NCBI GenBank assembly: GCA_036852015.1
Contig: JAANDG010000444.1
Coordinates: 59,393 to 123,392, forward strand
Length of the DNA stretch: 64,000 nucleotides
Direction of reading: 5' to 3'
Source of the DNA: Pelodera strongyloides
Lineage: Eukaryota > Nematoda > Chromadorea > Rhabditida > Rhabditidae
Positions within the stretch are counted from its first letter, which is position 1. Each line of letters starts with the position of its first letter. Shown here piece after piece: positions 22,876-47,289 of the stretch. The position numbers and the translations under genes were made by a program. Under the pieces are notes generated by a model. The model did no database searches. It saw nothing but the letters and a program-made list of their open reading frames with translations, and was not told where the DNA came from.

Positions 22876-25615
22876 CATATGTTTCCACCATCCACTCCCG
22901 TAATCAACGGTGAGTTCTTCTCCTTCATATATGCGACGAGTAGAGAAGAAACAAATGTGGACGACTGGATCACCACAACGCTTCACTCGGCCAGCCTGTG
23001 GAGAAAAGTCATGAAGTGGTATTGTTCACCCGACATCTTTCAATATTTTTGTATTAGTACGGAAAACGAGAGTAGTAAGATGTGACGTAACCACTTTGTT
23101 TGTAGTTAGAGAACTGCCTACTGCAAAAAAACCAACCCGATATACGTGCTAGTGCAGCACGATACAGTAGTTGCGAGACCACCCAGGAATTTTAATTCAA
23201 TATTGGCAAAGGGACACATACTGCTAACTCAGTTAGGAGGCATTTATACGATAACACCGGATAATAGGGATCAGGGATGAGTGAATCAGGGAAAACACTA
23301 AGATAAGATCACACACAAAAGTATTCGGATTGCAGGAATGGTTGACAAATCGCGTCAAATTTCCGCATGAAGAGCCATCAATTGTAAACGTTGTCTGGCC
23401 ATCAACCTAAATTTTTTAAAGAGAATTGGATGCAACACATCACCAAAAAAGTATTCCATATTCCGATACGATTTCCATTCACATGATTTTCATAGAATTT
23501 TCGGCTTCACAACAATTAAACGCTCTACTAGAGAATTCATACCGTAGCCGTCTCGAAAGAATATTCGCTCCATAATTCATCTCCCGCATCTTCAGTCAAC
23601 TCATCGTTGGGGTTCTTTCCTTGTTCAGAATAACAAGGAGGAGATACCGCCTAAAGAGTAATTCATCCCGGCAGGAGTTCAGTTTTCTTGCGAAGACGGG
23701 TCTAACCTTAACCTTTTTTCGTGCATGTGTAGTGTTTGCCGATGTGTTATGTGTACCAGAAACTATAGATGGACTATCTCCAGATGACTACTTACTCTCT
23801 CTTCCTCATCCTTGGTGTCAGAGACTGATTCAGCAAAGCAAGGATCCACTGAAATCAACACTAAATAGCTCGAGTTCAGACACGAGACAGATAGATAAAT
23901 TGGTAGAATTGAAGAACACTACCCCCTGGATTGAAGAACACTACCCCTTTTTGAAAAATATTATCCCATGCAAAATAATACCCCCATTTTACAAAATACT
24001 ACCCCCCTCTCTTTACAAAATACTACCCCCCTCTCTTTACAAAATACTACCCCTTTCTAGTGGGGTAGTCATATTCATTTGGTGGGGTAGTCATATTCAA
24101 TGGTGGGGTAGTCATATTCAATGGTCGGGTAGTCATATTCAATTAGTGGGGTAGTCATATTCAACGGTGGGGTAGTCATATTCAGTGGTGGGGTAGTCCT
24201 ATTCAATGGTTGGGTAGTCATATTCAATGGTGTGGTAGTCATATTCAATGGTGGGGTAGTCATATTCAACGGTGGGGTAGTCATATTCAATGGTGGGGTA
24301 GTCATATTCAATTGGTGGGGGTAGTATTTTGTAATTTTTCCCACGGGGTAGTAAAAGCCAATGGGTTGGGATAATATTTTGTAAGAAGGGGTAGTATTTT
24401 CACATGTAGGGGGTAGCGTAATTCAAGATTACCTAGGGTTTGAAGATCACTACCGCGTCATTGAAGAACACTACCTCTCTATAGAAGAACACTACCCCAC
24501 CATTGAAGAACACTACCCCTTTCTTATAATTCTCTACCCCCTTGACTGGGGTAATAAAATGACAAAAGGGGTAGTGTTCTTCAATGGTGGGGTAGTACTT
24601 TGCATTCTACAAAATGTTACCCCCATACATTTGGGGTAGTATATTTCAACTTTGGGTAGTATTCTTCAATTTTACCGATAAATTGATCTCAAATATGATA
24701 AGTCAGAGCCACACTTCTTACTCAAGTAATAGCCCACCATTCAGCATTCCAGTATATTCTCCTATGAATGCACCGCGAGGAATGGTTTCCGAGGCCCGGA
24801 CTCCCCATCCGCAACTGACAGTTCGAAACACCTACAAAACAGTTCCTAACCCAAAATCATGTAAGTTCGGGAGGAACGGTTCTATTCAAAATTCTCTTCG
24901 ACGACTGCTATTCTGCTCTCGAACAACTCACATCAAATCGAAAACACGTGCCCCTTTGTGTACGCCGATTCCGACAGTTGAGAGAACACCGACAAGATGG
25001 CCCACATTCAGTCAATATACCCTATAAAATACGGTGATTACTACTTCGAACTAGCTAGCTCATCTAGTGACTCAGTGGATAAAAAGCTACTTACATATAG
25101 TGGATTCCAACCCCCAGGCACCAAACAAGCGTAACTTATCTTCCTTAAAAATTTATGCTTCCAATAGATCTCATATAATCCTTTTCAGTCCGCTGATTTG
25201 GTTCCGAATTACGTACCTTCAATCGGCCTAATATGACAGTATCATCGGATTGGAATCCACTAAATTCGCATTTACATGTGGCAGGAGAGCACGACACTTC
25301 AGCCGCACAGAGACAGCCCTGCAACGAACATCTAATATAAAGTTCGTACATGGAAAGAAAGTAGTCACTCCCTATGATTCACTAAACTAGGGTAAATCTG
25401 GAAATATATCACAATAAAGCCGGATCTCATACTTCTTCTAACGAAACAAGGTGCGAATCCAGCAGGCACCCAGTGTACGTGAATTGCTGATCGAATGATA
25501 ATTCATCGGCGTCATTGATAACTCTCACAGCATACTTTTCAATTCCTCCCGAAAGGTCGCTGCAAACATGTAATGACAAGATGTTTGGACCGTTTACTAA
25601 TCCAAATCCAGCCAT
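22876..25615 (-). CDS. SUV39/SETMAR-type SET-domain histone lysine methyltransferase
   Basis: Transfers methyl groups from S-adenosylmethionine to histone H3 lysine, most likely in chromatin. Exons (written low-high, read right to left): 25433-25615, 25217-25318, 24932-25021, 24738-24831, 23796-23848, 23543-23650, 23317-23406, 22876-22995; all phases fit, 280 residues so far. The start of the pre-SET region reads DLSGGIEKYAVRVINDAD, then GCLCAAEVSCSPATCKCEF and CGPSCRCSLNCRNRRTQRG with the zinc-binding cysteines. SET motifs: GWGVRASETIPRGAFIGEY, RFVNHSCNPN (cofactor and catalytic pocket) and IYEGEELTVDYG. After WWKHM a GTAAGC donor follows and no post-SET cysteine cluster (CxCxxxxC) was found, so the 3' end is open. 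No transposase domain as in primate SETMAR is seen. The start ATG lies six bases after an acceptor, with an in-frame stop between. Substrate (H3K9 or H3K36) cannot be decided here. Confidence 0.88.
23930..24690. repeat. GGGGTAGT tandem array inside the SET-gene intron
   Basis: Thirteen or so imperfect copies of an 18-20-bp unit, TGGGGTAGTCATATTCAATG, run from about 24,060 to 24,320. Inverted actacccc units flank it on both sides (for example GAAGAACACTACCCC). Shorter patches of the same motif are dispersed elsewhere in the window. Open frames across it are only the periodic unit read through. Confidence 0.85.
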
Positions 25616-26109
25616 TCATAGCTAAAAAAAATCCGAAATCAAGGAATTTGCCTGCATACAACGGTGGAAAAGTCCATTCTCGAGGAAAGTGTTCCTTCAG
25701 ACTTGTATTACACTGCAATAAACAATTGTACTTCAGTAAAATAAACAAAAACAGTAGCGAATCACTGCATCCGCCCATTAGGACCGTCGTCAACACAAAA
25801 TACAGTAAGAAAGATAATAGCACACGATGTTAACGTCAATCGGACAATAATTCACTAATTACAAAAAATATACATTTATTTTCAGTTGAGAACCAACACA
25901 GTAATTGCTCACTGAATCATAGCATAGCACTGAATAATCACAAATATATAATGGCCGAAATATGGCCGGGCAAATATGGTACTTCAACTTCAACATACAC
26001 TCGTTGGAAGTTGGAACTAAAACAAATGGTTAGGTTGAATGAGCGCGGAACTATTCGAAAAATGAACATTTTTAAATTATGACAAGAAGGAATGCCATGA
26101 ACTATGAGG

Positions 26110-26216
26110 TCAACCTCAGTTCGCACTTTTAATGAAAAAAGGCAAAATACAGTAGTGAACAGAATCTACACGTTGAAAAAAGCAAAATACAGTAATGAAC
26201 AGAATCTACATGTTGA
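26110..26216. repeat. Tandem duplication of ~41 bp
   Basis: Two adjacent copies of aaaatacagtagtgaaca.. through ..atctacacgttg, differing at a few bases. They lie between the SET gene and the PCMTD gene. Confidence 0.7.
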
Positions 26217-26438
26217 ATATACAATATGAACATACTAGGCAACTTAATTGCGTTACCTACTTGAAACTCCGTAAGAGTATAGGTGCACGACACAAAAATT
26301 GATGAAATGAGAGACGCGAATCATCAACTCAATCTCCCTACACAATAGTAGTGCTTAGATCATCAACTCATCTACACAACAGAACATAAAACCAAACCGA
26401 GGCGATCCTCTTTTACCAGTATGCTCGAAGTCGCTTGA

Positions 26439-26439
<1 letters not shown>

Positions 26440-26470
<31 letters not shown>
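26440..26470. repeat. (CT)n microsatellite
   Basis: About 15 CT dinucleotides just downstream of the PCMTD stop codon on the minus strand. Confidence 0.95.
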
Positions 26471-26478
<8 letters not shown>

Positions 26479-26640
26479 AGTTCTGTGTAGTGGGTGGAAC
26501 CAGCGGCACACCAAATCTGCAACAAAACGATTTCAGAAGTCATGAAAGCCATAAGGCACAATGATTTACCTTCGCCGACAATCAACTGTTCTACGAAAAG
26601 AATATGACGTAAAGTGTGAGAAGGCAATGAACGTGAGAAT

Positions 26641-39467
<12,827 letters not shown>

Positions 39468-40021
39468 ATTGTATTGAGTAGTCTAAAATAGAGCACTTTA
39501 GCCACTTCGACCAACACATGTACAATGAACAATAAGTGAACGCGGACAATAGTTCCGTACGACCGTACATCACAAAGTAAAATAAGGCTAGGATCATCAC
39601 AATCAAAACACTACTTCACCAGACAAATTTGTTCAATGTGGCGGCGGTCTACGCCCCAGGCAACCAAGCTGAAAAAAAAGAACAGCATATAATTATAAGA
39701 TAACGTGATTATTGGATATATCACCACGTAGATTACATAAAAGAATACTGTCCAGAAGGAGACCTTTTATTATAAATAAATATGGTGTCTTGCTGAGAAT
39801 CTGGTATCGACCAACCGACAAGTTAGTTATTAATCATAATCACTCACAAACCAGGAAACAAATCATGATAGGGATGATATTTTAATACAGAAAAAACCTA
39901 CCTATTACTGAAATAGGTCGTTGGAGAAAGACAAGAGAAACAATAAGGTACCAGAGCAAAAAAAAACATAAGGTAACAGAACAAAATATACAAGGTATCA
40001 GAACAAAAAAAAACAATGCAG

Positions 40022-43000
40022 CTATAGAACGGGCTGATTCGGCTTCCTACCCGGCCAACTTTCCTTGGCATATTTCTTCTTATGAGGTTCATCATCATCC
40101 TCAACTGTCGTGGTCGAAACAGGAGCCAGGTGGTGAACTCCAGGCTCAGGTAGTGTTTTGCCTATAAGAGTCAATGAAAACATCAGAAGCGTTATCAGCG
40201 TAGCAGAATCACTTCCACAACTAGTAGTATAGGTTCAAGCATTTTATACCGCCAACGCATCCTAACTATGATAACAATTAAAAACTCACTATATAACTCC
40301 AAATCTGGCGCCGCGTTCAAGGAAATCCCACCGAGTGTTGAAGCCATTGGGGCAGCGAAACGCAGAGCCTCACGACCTGGTCGGACAATCTGAAGCAGGC
40401 AAATTAGGCGATGGACTTAGGATGAAGGTTGCATTCGAAATAAAACACTCTGAAGTGTGCGGAGAAGGAGAGTGGATGCTTGAAGCGAATATCATTCAGA
40501 TGTGACATAATAGGCTACCCGAATGAAAAGTATGCACTAATGGCATGGCCAGCAAGAACATAGTTTTCTGTTCATGTTCAAAGGGCGAAAAACATAACAT
40601 AGCGTAGCCAACAACCTTCCTGGCCGGTTCATTCGAATTTCCTTGAGTTTGGTTCGGACGCTTCTGAGCTCCACTGCCTGACGAAATCACAGCAGTTGTC
40701 ACCAAATTCCTAAACCGTCCCACTGATGGATCAACGTCTTCTGAAAACATTCCAAGGTATGAATAGAAAGATCTACATTGAATTAACTCAATGTCAAATG
40801 TTTTTACAATTAAAATAGTGATACGATACAAACAAGAAACCTTGATTAATAATATCTACCTTATTGTTTCTCTTGTCTTTCTCCAACGACCTATTTCAGT
40901 AATAGTGATACGATACAAACAAGAAACCTGGATTAATAATCTCTTCTTGTTCCAAAAAGGCAACATTCCCACGTGGTCGTTTCTTCCGCCTAGCTTCTTC
41001 CAGTGATATGGGTAGTTGTAAAATTCGTCTGTTTTGAGCAGTGTTGTATTCTGTGACGCCCTACAACAGCAAGATTGAGACTGAGACTGAGAGTTGGATA
41101 AGAAGACTGGTGTTTGGTAAGAAGTAAGAAGGACGGGAGTGGGGAACCCCAACGGGCCCAACGCTCATTGTATATTGAAGGATGGGGAGATTTTCACTAC
41201 TTAAAGCAAAATACCGGCCGGTTTTTGAAACGCATCGGGGACAACTGAATTCTTGCGTAGTTATGCTAATTTACTCGAATTTAGTTCGATTTTTTATTCA
41301 AATTTATATTCATTTGCATAAGCTGCATAATAATACTGGTGTAATCGATGCATTTCAAAAACCGGCCGCTATTTCGCTTTAATAACTAATTCCTTTATAG
41401 GGAAATAAAATAGATAAATAAACACAAAACTCAATGAACACTATGACTATCGCGCGCCTCCCTCAAATGCCGTAAGCATTGGAAAGGATTTCCATTCATT
41501 TCCTAATGCAGAAATCAGTAAGTCTAGGATATCGTCGAAGATCAAAGCTACTTTGACGAGAAAGGACGTCTGCGCACATAGACTGATATAAACCCAAACC
41601 CCATGTTTTGCCGCTCCTGACTACGGCAGCTCGTGGAACCGTTCTAAGACGAATAATAACTCTACCATAATCGAATACGGTTATCACGGAAATATTTCTG
41701 AAATCTCATGCTTTCTAATCTGCATAGAAAACAATGGAAAATGTTTTCATGTGCCCAATCCTTGAAAGGAAATGGTCCACTAGGTTTGTTACGTGCTTGT
41801 TTCTAGTAGGGTGCTGGGCGCACATAACTCACAATTCTAAGGGCGCATTCGAGATGGACATTTTCCGGAAAAGAAAAGAAAAAAGTGGTTCGAGATAGAC
41901 ACCGAGAAAAAAAATAATACATGCAAAATAATTGTCGAAAATGCGAATGTTCGGTAATTGAAACTAAAATCAATCGATCATTTGCATGTGAATGCGTGGC
42001 AATTGCATTCTTTTCTGTTGAAATCCATCTCGAATCTCGAACCAAAAGTTTTCTTTTTCTTTTCCGGAAATGTCCACTTCGAATGCGCCCTCAAAATGAC
42101 TTGAAAAGGAAAAGAAAACGAAAAGAAATTACCTCAATCTCTTCTTCATTCGGTAAAACATCCTTGGAATCGTCTTCGTCGCCTTTATTTAATGCTTCCA
42201 GCTTTTCACGAATAACATAACTAAAATGAAACGAGGTAAACCCTGAAATCCAGCCTCCACTATCCGTTTTAATTCCGTTCTTCTTGCTGACTGCTGACAC
42301 GAAGAATATGCGCCAAAGGGACCTCGTTAGGTATCACAAAGAAAGACCACGTTAATTTCGGTTTACGGTTCAAAAATAAGTGCTTACTATCATGTTTCAA
42401 GATACGAATTCAATTGTCATAAAATTGCACCCACTACTGTCTATATATAGCATCTATGTATAATACAAAAAATATAGAAGAATGAAAAATAAATTAGGTA
42501 TGGGAACTGGCAACTGGCCGTCTAGATGAGGCACCAAAATGAAACGTTGCACCCGGCTCCATAAAAATCGCCTTCAGTGGGTCCAAGCGGATCTTTCCGT
42601 AGTATGAGCCATGACCTGGATTTCAGTTAGTGATACAGAATAAAAGAATATCAGAATATGGCGCGCAACAATACAAAATACAACGTCTGCACTCTTACCC
42701 ATATGACACAATGTCTGTATGTTGTCGCTAATTAAAAAAGCAACGGAATTTTTCCCATATTTATTTGAAGTCTGATAAGAATGAAGACAAAACAAAAAAA
42801 CCTACTACTGCCCATATCGACAAGGGCGAATCTTTTCAGAGTGCCATGATACAACATCAATGCGTGTACTCTCGAGCAGGAGGCATGCTCAACAACTATA
42901 TCCACCTAAATAGGTAGCATTTAGTTAATTTGTTGAAATAATGCATGTCCAAAGAACTGTAACCATTACAGACTTGATGTAAGTACTGCCATATTTTAAT

Positions 43001-43963
43001 TGATAAATTCTGGACTATATGCCCTGCGCACACTGATTTATGTGAGCAAACAGCCATTTTACTCTTGATAGTGATCAAGCATTCAATCAAAAATTATCGC
43101 AGATAAGGTACAAATACGGAAGCGAACATACCTGTTTAGGGTTTCTTCCAAAGTAATATGCTCGTTTCTCGTCGATCAGAATTTTCTGCAAGAAGAGTTT
43201 ATTAGGGCGCGTTTAAGATGGCCGAAAGAAAGAAAAAAATAGGTTTTCGGCCGTTCAGGTTGGCCGAAAAGAAAACTTTTAATACTAAGGGGAAATGAAA
43301 AAATACAGTAATTTTTTTCGGGTTTTGTCTGCGTCTCTTGTTTTTGCATTGTCTTTCAAAAGTTTTCTTTTCGGCCAACCTGAACGGCCGAAAACCAATT
43401 TTTTTCTTTCTTTCGGCCATCTTAAACGCGCCCTTACATCTCGTCATAAGATGATAACACTTCGCTCTTGTGTCTCGGGGAGGAAGTTATCATGCATTTG
43501 CCACATACCACTCATAAATCTGCAAGCAAGAACAGTACAAAAAAAACAGACAAATATGTGCAATAGGTTCCAGACCTGAATGAGTTGGTCATTCTTCAGA
43601 ACGTCCAGATGAACGCCTGTTGGTGGTTTTATTGCCCACGAGGGAATCGAAAACTTTGCTTTATCGGCATCAACGGGGACGTCTAAATAAGATACAACGT
43701 TTATTATTAACGTTTTGCGCTTAGTATATTGAACATAGATAAACTACTGTTATATATCTAACGTGGAAGAGTTAAAAGCGAACGCTTTTGATCATATATA
43801 CTCATGCTTACACTCATGCGGTCTATGCTGGCTCTAATTGATTTCCTGGTCATTAAATGTAGGTCCACACAATTGCAAAAAACCTGAAACAATGCAACTC
43901 ACCAATGGATGTTGCCGAAGTATGTTGAGACGGAACAGTATCACCAAAGCCATCGCGCGCCAT
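40022..43963 (-). CDS. PPP1R8: PPP1R8 / NIPP1, nuclear inhibitor of protein phosphatase 1
   Basis: NIPP1 holds PP1 in nuclear speckles and binds phosphoproteins of the spliceosome and chromatin through its FHA domain. Exons right to left: 43903-43963, 43576-43682, 43132-43185, 42806-42905, 42519-42615, 42133-42220, 40928-41060, 40616-40740, 40290-40389, 40022-40161; about 334 residues (human 351). Seen in order: WAIKPPTGVHLDVLKND, FHA motifs FGRNPKQ, CSRVHALMLYH and FGASSRR, then TEYNTAQNRRI, EQEEIINP followed by EDVDPSVGRFRN, and the tail HKKKYAKESWPGRKP. The human PP1-docking RVTF is replaced by NVAF. The exon ending at 42519 has no GT donor in the needed phase; a GC donor (GACG|GCCAGT) would fit. 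An acceptor about 35 bases before the ATG suggests trans-splicing. The PCMTD gene starts about 540 bp further along the same strand. Confidence 0.93.
40818..40946. repeat. Duplicated NIPP1 exon edge with an inverted partner
   Basis: A segment of about 38 bp (TGATACGATACAAACAAGAA..) occurs at about 40,820 and 40,908; the second copy contains the 3' edge and splice donor of the NIPP1 exon ending at 40928. The piece between them (about 40,859-40,904) is the reverse complement of 39,906-39,950. Confidence 0.65.
41198..41383. mobile_element. Short MITE, TTAAAGC..CGGCCGGTTTTTGAAA
   Basis: Inverted ends TTAAAGCAAAATACCGGCCG and CGGCCGCTATTTCGCTTTAA, about 185 bp in all, A+T-rich middle, in a NIPP1 intron. 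Confidence 0.8.
41841..42091. mobile_element. Foldback element, GGGCGCGTT family, copy C3
   Basis: Ends GGGCGCATTCGAGATGGACA and the inverted copy, with TTTTCCGGAAAAG in the arms. It lies in a NIPP1 intron about 40 bp from the donor of the exon ending at 42133. Confidence 0.85.
43205..43433. mobile_element. Foldback element, GGGCGCGTT family, copy C4
   Basis: Ends GGGCGCGTTTAAGATGGCCG and the inverted copy, with CGTTCAGGTTGGCCGAAAAG inside. In gene direction it ends about 20 bp before the acceptor of the NIPP1 exon 43132-43185, so it replaces part of the usual acceptor-side intron sequence. Confidence 0.85.
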
Positions 43964-44139
43964 GACTTCCGGATGAAAATAAATAAAACAATTACCTAAA
44001 GTAGAGAAGTAGAGGCTAGTGGGTGGGAAAGTGACCATTTTCGAACGTAGGGAAGACGGACAGCTTAAGAGCGAAGCGTTCGGCTAGACAAGCGGAGCAT
44101 TAACACCATGCTTGCTGCAAAAAAAAATGTGAATACCGC

Positions 44140-44530
44140 TTTATTCAGACATACAATCATCACACATAGACTTAAGCATGTAGAATCCAGGGTCCCGTTT
44201 GTTCTCGAAGTCGGGGATCTTCATTTTTAGCTCCAATCCAAGGCGGTGTCTCTTAGCCGATGTGTCCCATAGAGTGAAGTAGACGGTAGAAGACGGCACA
44301 GAAGATAATACAGAGCGAAAGGTCCGTCCTAAGGCTAGGCAAGGGGAGCGCCTTAACTTTATTCCCGACGCCGTGGCATGTTTGCAAGATGGTAGCACTG
44401 AGCGGGATTCGAACCCGGGTCGTATGGATGAGAGACGAGAACTTTGCCAGTGAGCCACGACGCCCAAGATGTAGCACGGGACGGGATTCGATCCAGCGTC
44501 GTACGTACGGACTCATTGAATCAAATTTAA
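44140..44530 (-). repeat. tRNA-like SINE remnants upstream of NIPP1
   Basis: On the minus strand GGGCGTCGTGGCTCACTGGC and CCCGGGTTCGAATCCCGCT form a D-region and T-arm of tRNA type (about 44,395-44,465). A second T-arm-like piece (GGATCGAATCCCGTCCCG) lies at about 44,473-44,500. Neither has a complete cloverleaf. Confidence 0.55.
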
Positions 44531-45043
44531 AGCAAACACAGAAAATGAAAGAAAAACAAGATGGAAGTGGGGAGGGAGCAGCCCACACTGGGACGGAAGC
44601 CGATTGCACGATCTTTCGTGAACGCGCTGTATTTTCGGTTCAAAAAAATATTATCACAGACAAAACTACGCCAGTGTCCGAAATGACGAATAAAGCCGTC
44701 CGTTTTGAATTTTATACACACCATGGGAAACGGATAGACCGATTTAGTACCGGTCTGCCCTAAAATCAGGCAAATAGACCGGAAAAAGACCGGTTTAGTG
44801 CCTAAAACGGACGGTTTCCCCTTCCGAAGCCCCCGGGATGGCACCGGAGGTCTAAAACCGGTACGAAATTAGTTTAGACCTAGTTTAAACCAATTTTGAA
44901 CCGTCTTGCGCGTATCGCGACCTGCTGCGGCGCGTATTTTCCCAAAATCATCTCACTTTTTTTGCACTTCTCACTTTTTTTGCTTGTTTTATTTACGAAC
45001 TTAATTCTATGTATATTTGATTGGTGTTGTATGATTTGATTGT

Positions 45044-46616
45044 ATGCATGCGAATAAAGTGATTTATCAGTTTCTGGTGATTCCTCTCTATGGGCCTTAC
45101 CGAGCTGGTCAGCTTTTCTATCATCGTTCCGATAGTGCACATTTCGTCTTTTGTTGGACTATAGCGGCGTCGTTGGTACGTTCCCGATATTTTTCAGGTA
45201 TGTTTGCCGACTTTCCGGCTCTCTATTTACGTGCAGAAACCTTCATTAACAAAGGTGGTTTAGTTAACTGGGCCCGACCACTTATACAATGTGGATTACT
45301 CGACCATCCATATGGTTAGTTTTGCTTTGTATTAACTTATTCTTACTAGATTTCATAAATGAATTCTACCGAGTGTAATGGTGACTGCTGGGGCACCGCC
45401 CTACCTTTGACCTTTCGTTGCTTTGCTCCAACAACATTTGTTTGTCTGTTTAGGTGTTGGTTTAGTGCACGTACGCAGTGTTCATATGCATTTGAATCGG
45501 AGGGTTTTGCAAGCCGATAGCTTGTCGTGGGTTTTTAAATGTCTCCTTCACGTTACATGTTTAATCACTTGAAGAGTATAGCTGAATTCTATGGTTGACT
45601 TATTGAGCAATTTATCTCATTTCATACTTTCAGACTCTATTGTTACGTTTACTTCGGTAAACACCGAATGAGATAACGCTGAGATACCGAATGAGACATG
45701 AGATAACGCTGCAATCTGGATGGTAACACAACAACAACATACAACATCGGCAAATAGGTTTGTTGTTTTTTTATTCAAAGTTTTTGTTGTAATTTGTAAT
45801 TAATTAACCTTGAATTAAAGTATCGCGATCGCTTTTTTTGTGTATGATATTCGCAGTGTGCTATGAATCGTAACTTTGTTTATCTTTCCAGTGTGCTTTG
45901 TATGTGATGTGGTCTCCGCATTGGGAGCTTCGTTTTGCGAGTAGATTCATTCAATTTTTAGCATATTTCTACTCCTAAGCCTTCCCTCTCAATACCATGG
46001 CTTTCAGTTCCGTTCTTCCTTCTGTACTTGGACGGCATCAGTAATACGGATATTCTAAGATAGAATGGAAGTGTGCCGTCGGATGCGTTGTTGAACCGCC
46101 CAACCGCCCGCCCGACTACGTGGACCATCCTGGAGTTCCTCACAACTTTGGTAAGTTTTGTGGACCTCAGTTACTTTAAGTGAATCACCTTTTCAAATTT
46201 TTCCCTTCATGCCTCATGTGTCTTAAATGCCTTTGCTTTCAGTCGCTCTCCGAACTCGCAACAGTCGCATGACCCCTGGCCTGGATGTCCCTGAACACTT
46301 CTCATTATGTTCAGACGTGCTTATCTGGCACTGTCAATTATTGTAAGTGTTTCACTATTTTTTCTAGTCTTTATATACAGAACTGAACTTGGCTGTCAGC
46401 TTCCTTATTTATTCAGGTTTTCTCGGCTTGAGACTTGTTTTCTTTTCTTATTTTTCTTCTAGCTCGGACGTTGTTGTTATTTACTTATTTATTATGAATT
46501 AAGAGTCCCACGAAAAGAGTGTCTTGTGTTAGCTTGTTATGCCTATCCCGCATTATCATGTCTTTTTTTATTCCAGATCGATGCAATCGGGCACCCGCAG
46601 TGAAAAAAATATCTGA
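45044..46616 (+). CDS. Unrecognised spliced gene, left palindrome arm
   Basis: I do not recognise this protein. Exons that join in phase: up to 45314 (start somewhere between 45,044 and 45,200, containing MFADFPALYLRAETFINKGG), 45454-45530 (VGLVHVRSVHMHLNRRVLQA), then a part not resolved, 46060-46150 (KCAVGCVVEPPNRPPDYVDH), 46253-46343 (RTRNSRMTPGLDVPEHFSL) and 46577-46616 ending SEKNI-stop. Donors are good GTAAGT or GTTAGT-type sites and acceptors TTTCAG/TTCCAG, so this looks like a real host or transposon gene and not chance. The identical gene is present in the other arm on the minus strand. Confidence 0.55.
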
Positions 46617-46841
46617 AAACCAAGAATGGTTACTTCACGATCAGTTTGAAGTCTAGTTAGGTTATTTTTGTGCAATGAGCACTTTCAATTCAATTACAAT
46701 ATGTGTTGTGCAATATTTTTATTCTTATGTATAGAAAGCTTTACTAACTTTATTGGAAACACTTTAAAACTTATCAGTGCTAATTATACTAATTGAACTC
46801 TTTTGCGTGGGTCCCTTACTGATTTTCTTGTTTTGTCTTTA

Positions 46842-47098
46842 AAGGATCGCAGTCACTACAAAATCGTCGTTTTTCTTTGAGTTTACTTGTATTTAGTAAA
46901 GAATAGACACAAATACTTTGCCAAAACCGTATAATTTTAATCCCGCGGTAGTTAAGTAGAACTACTTTTCTACTTGTTCACCCCCTGAGTTGGAATTCAA
47001 ATTATTCGGTTTTGGTAAAGTATTTTTTCTTTATTCTTTACTAAGTACAAGTAAACTCGGAGCAATATGATGATTTTGGAGTGACTGCGATCCTTTAA
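46842..47098. mobile_element. MITE of the AAAGGATCGCAGTCACT family, left arm
   Basis: Both ends read AAAGGATCGCAGTCACT in opposite orientation, arms include GAGTTTACTTGTA. The mirror copy is at 48,022-48,281 in the other palindrome arm. Confidence 0.85.
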
Positions 47099-47288
47099 GT
47101 CCATAATTGTTTAGTTAGTTTAGCAAACTTAGTAGTTCTTGCTAGCTGTTCCGTTCACCGTGTCTCTATAAGTGAATAATTATATATGTTATGTTTATTT
47201 ATTCGTTTAGTTTTGTTACTTTAGTTCGTACTGCTGTGAATAGTTTGTCCTTACCAACCTTATCGTATTAGTTGCATTTTTGATAGTT

Positions 47289-47289
<1 letters not shown>

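Noticed and set aside
24060..24320. Regular repeats resembling a CRISPR array
   Set aside because: Units are directly adjacent with only 0-2 variable bases, no spacers and no cas genes, in an animal-type genome.
24075..24344. Minus-strand frame of MTTPPLN repeats
   Set aside because: Translation of the GGGGTAGT tandem array; no start context or splice signals.
25539..25823. Minus-strand frame MLLSFLLYFVLTTVL as a signal peptide exon for the SET gene
   Set aside because: It is in a different frame from the SET protein and an in-frame stop separates upstream sequence from the ATG at 25,615, which sits six bases after an acceptor.
45958..46143. Minus-strand 61-codon frame (and mirror at 48,976-49,161)
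   Set aside because: Opposite strand of the spliced orphan gene exon 46,060-46,150, which has consistent splice phase.
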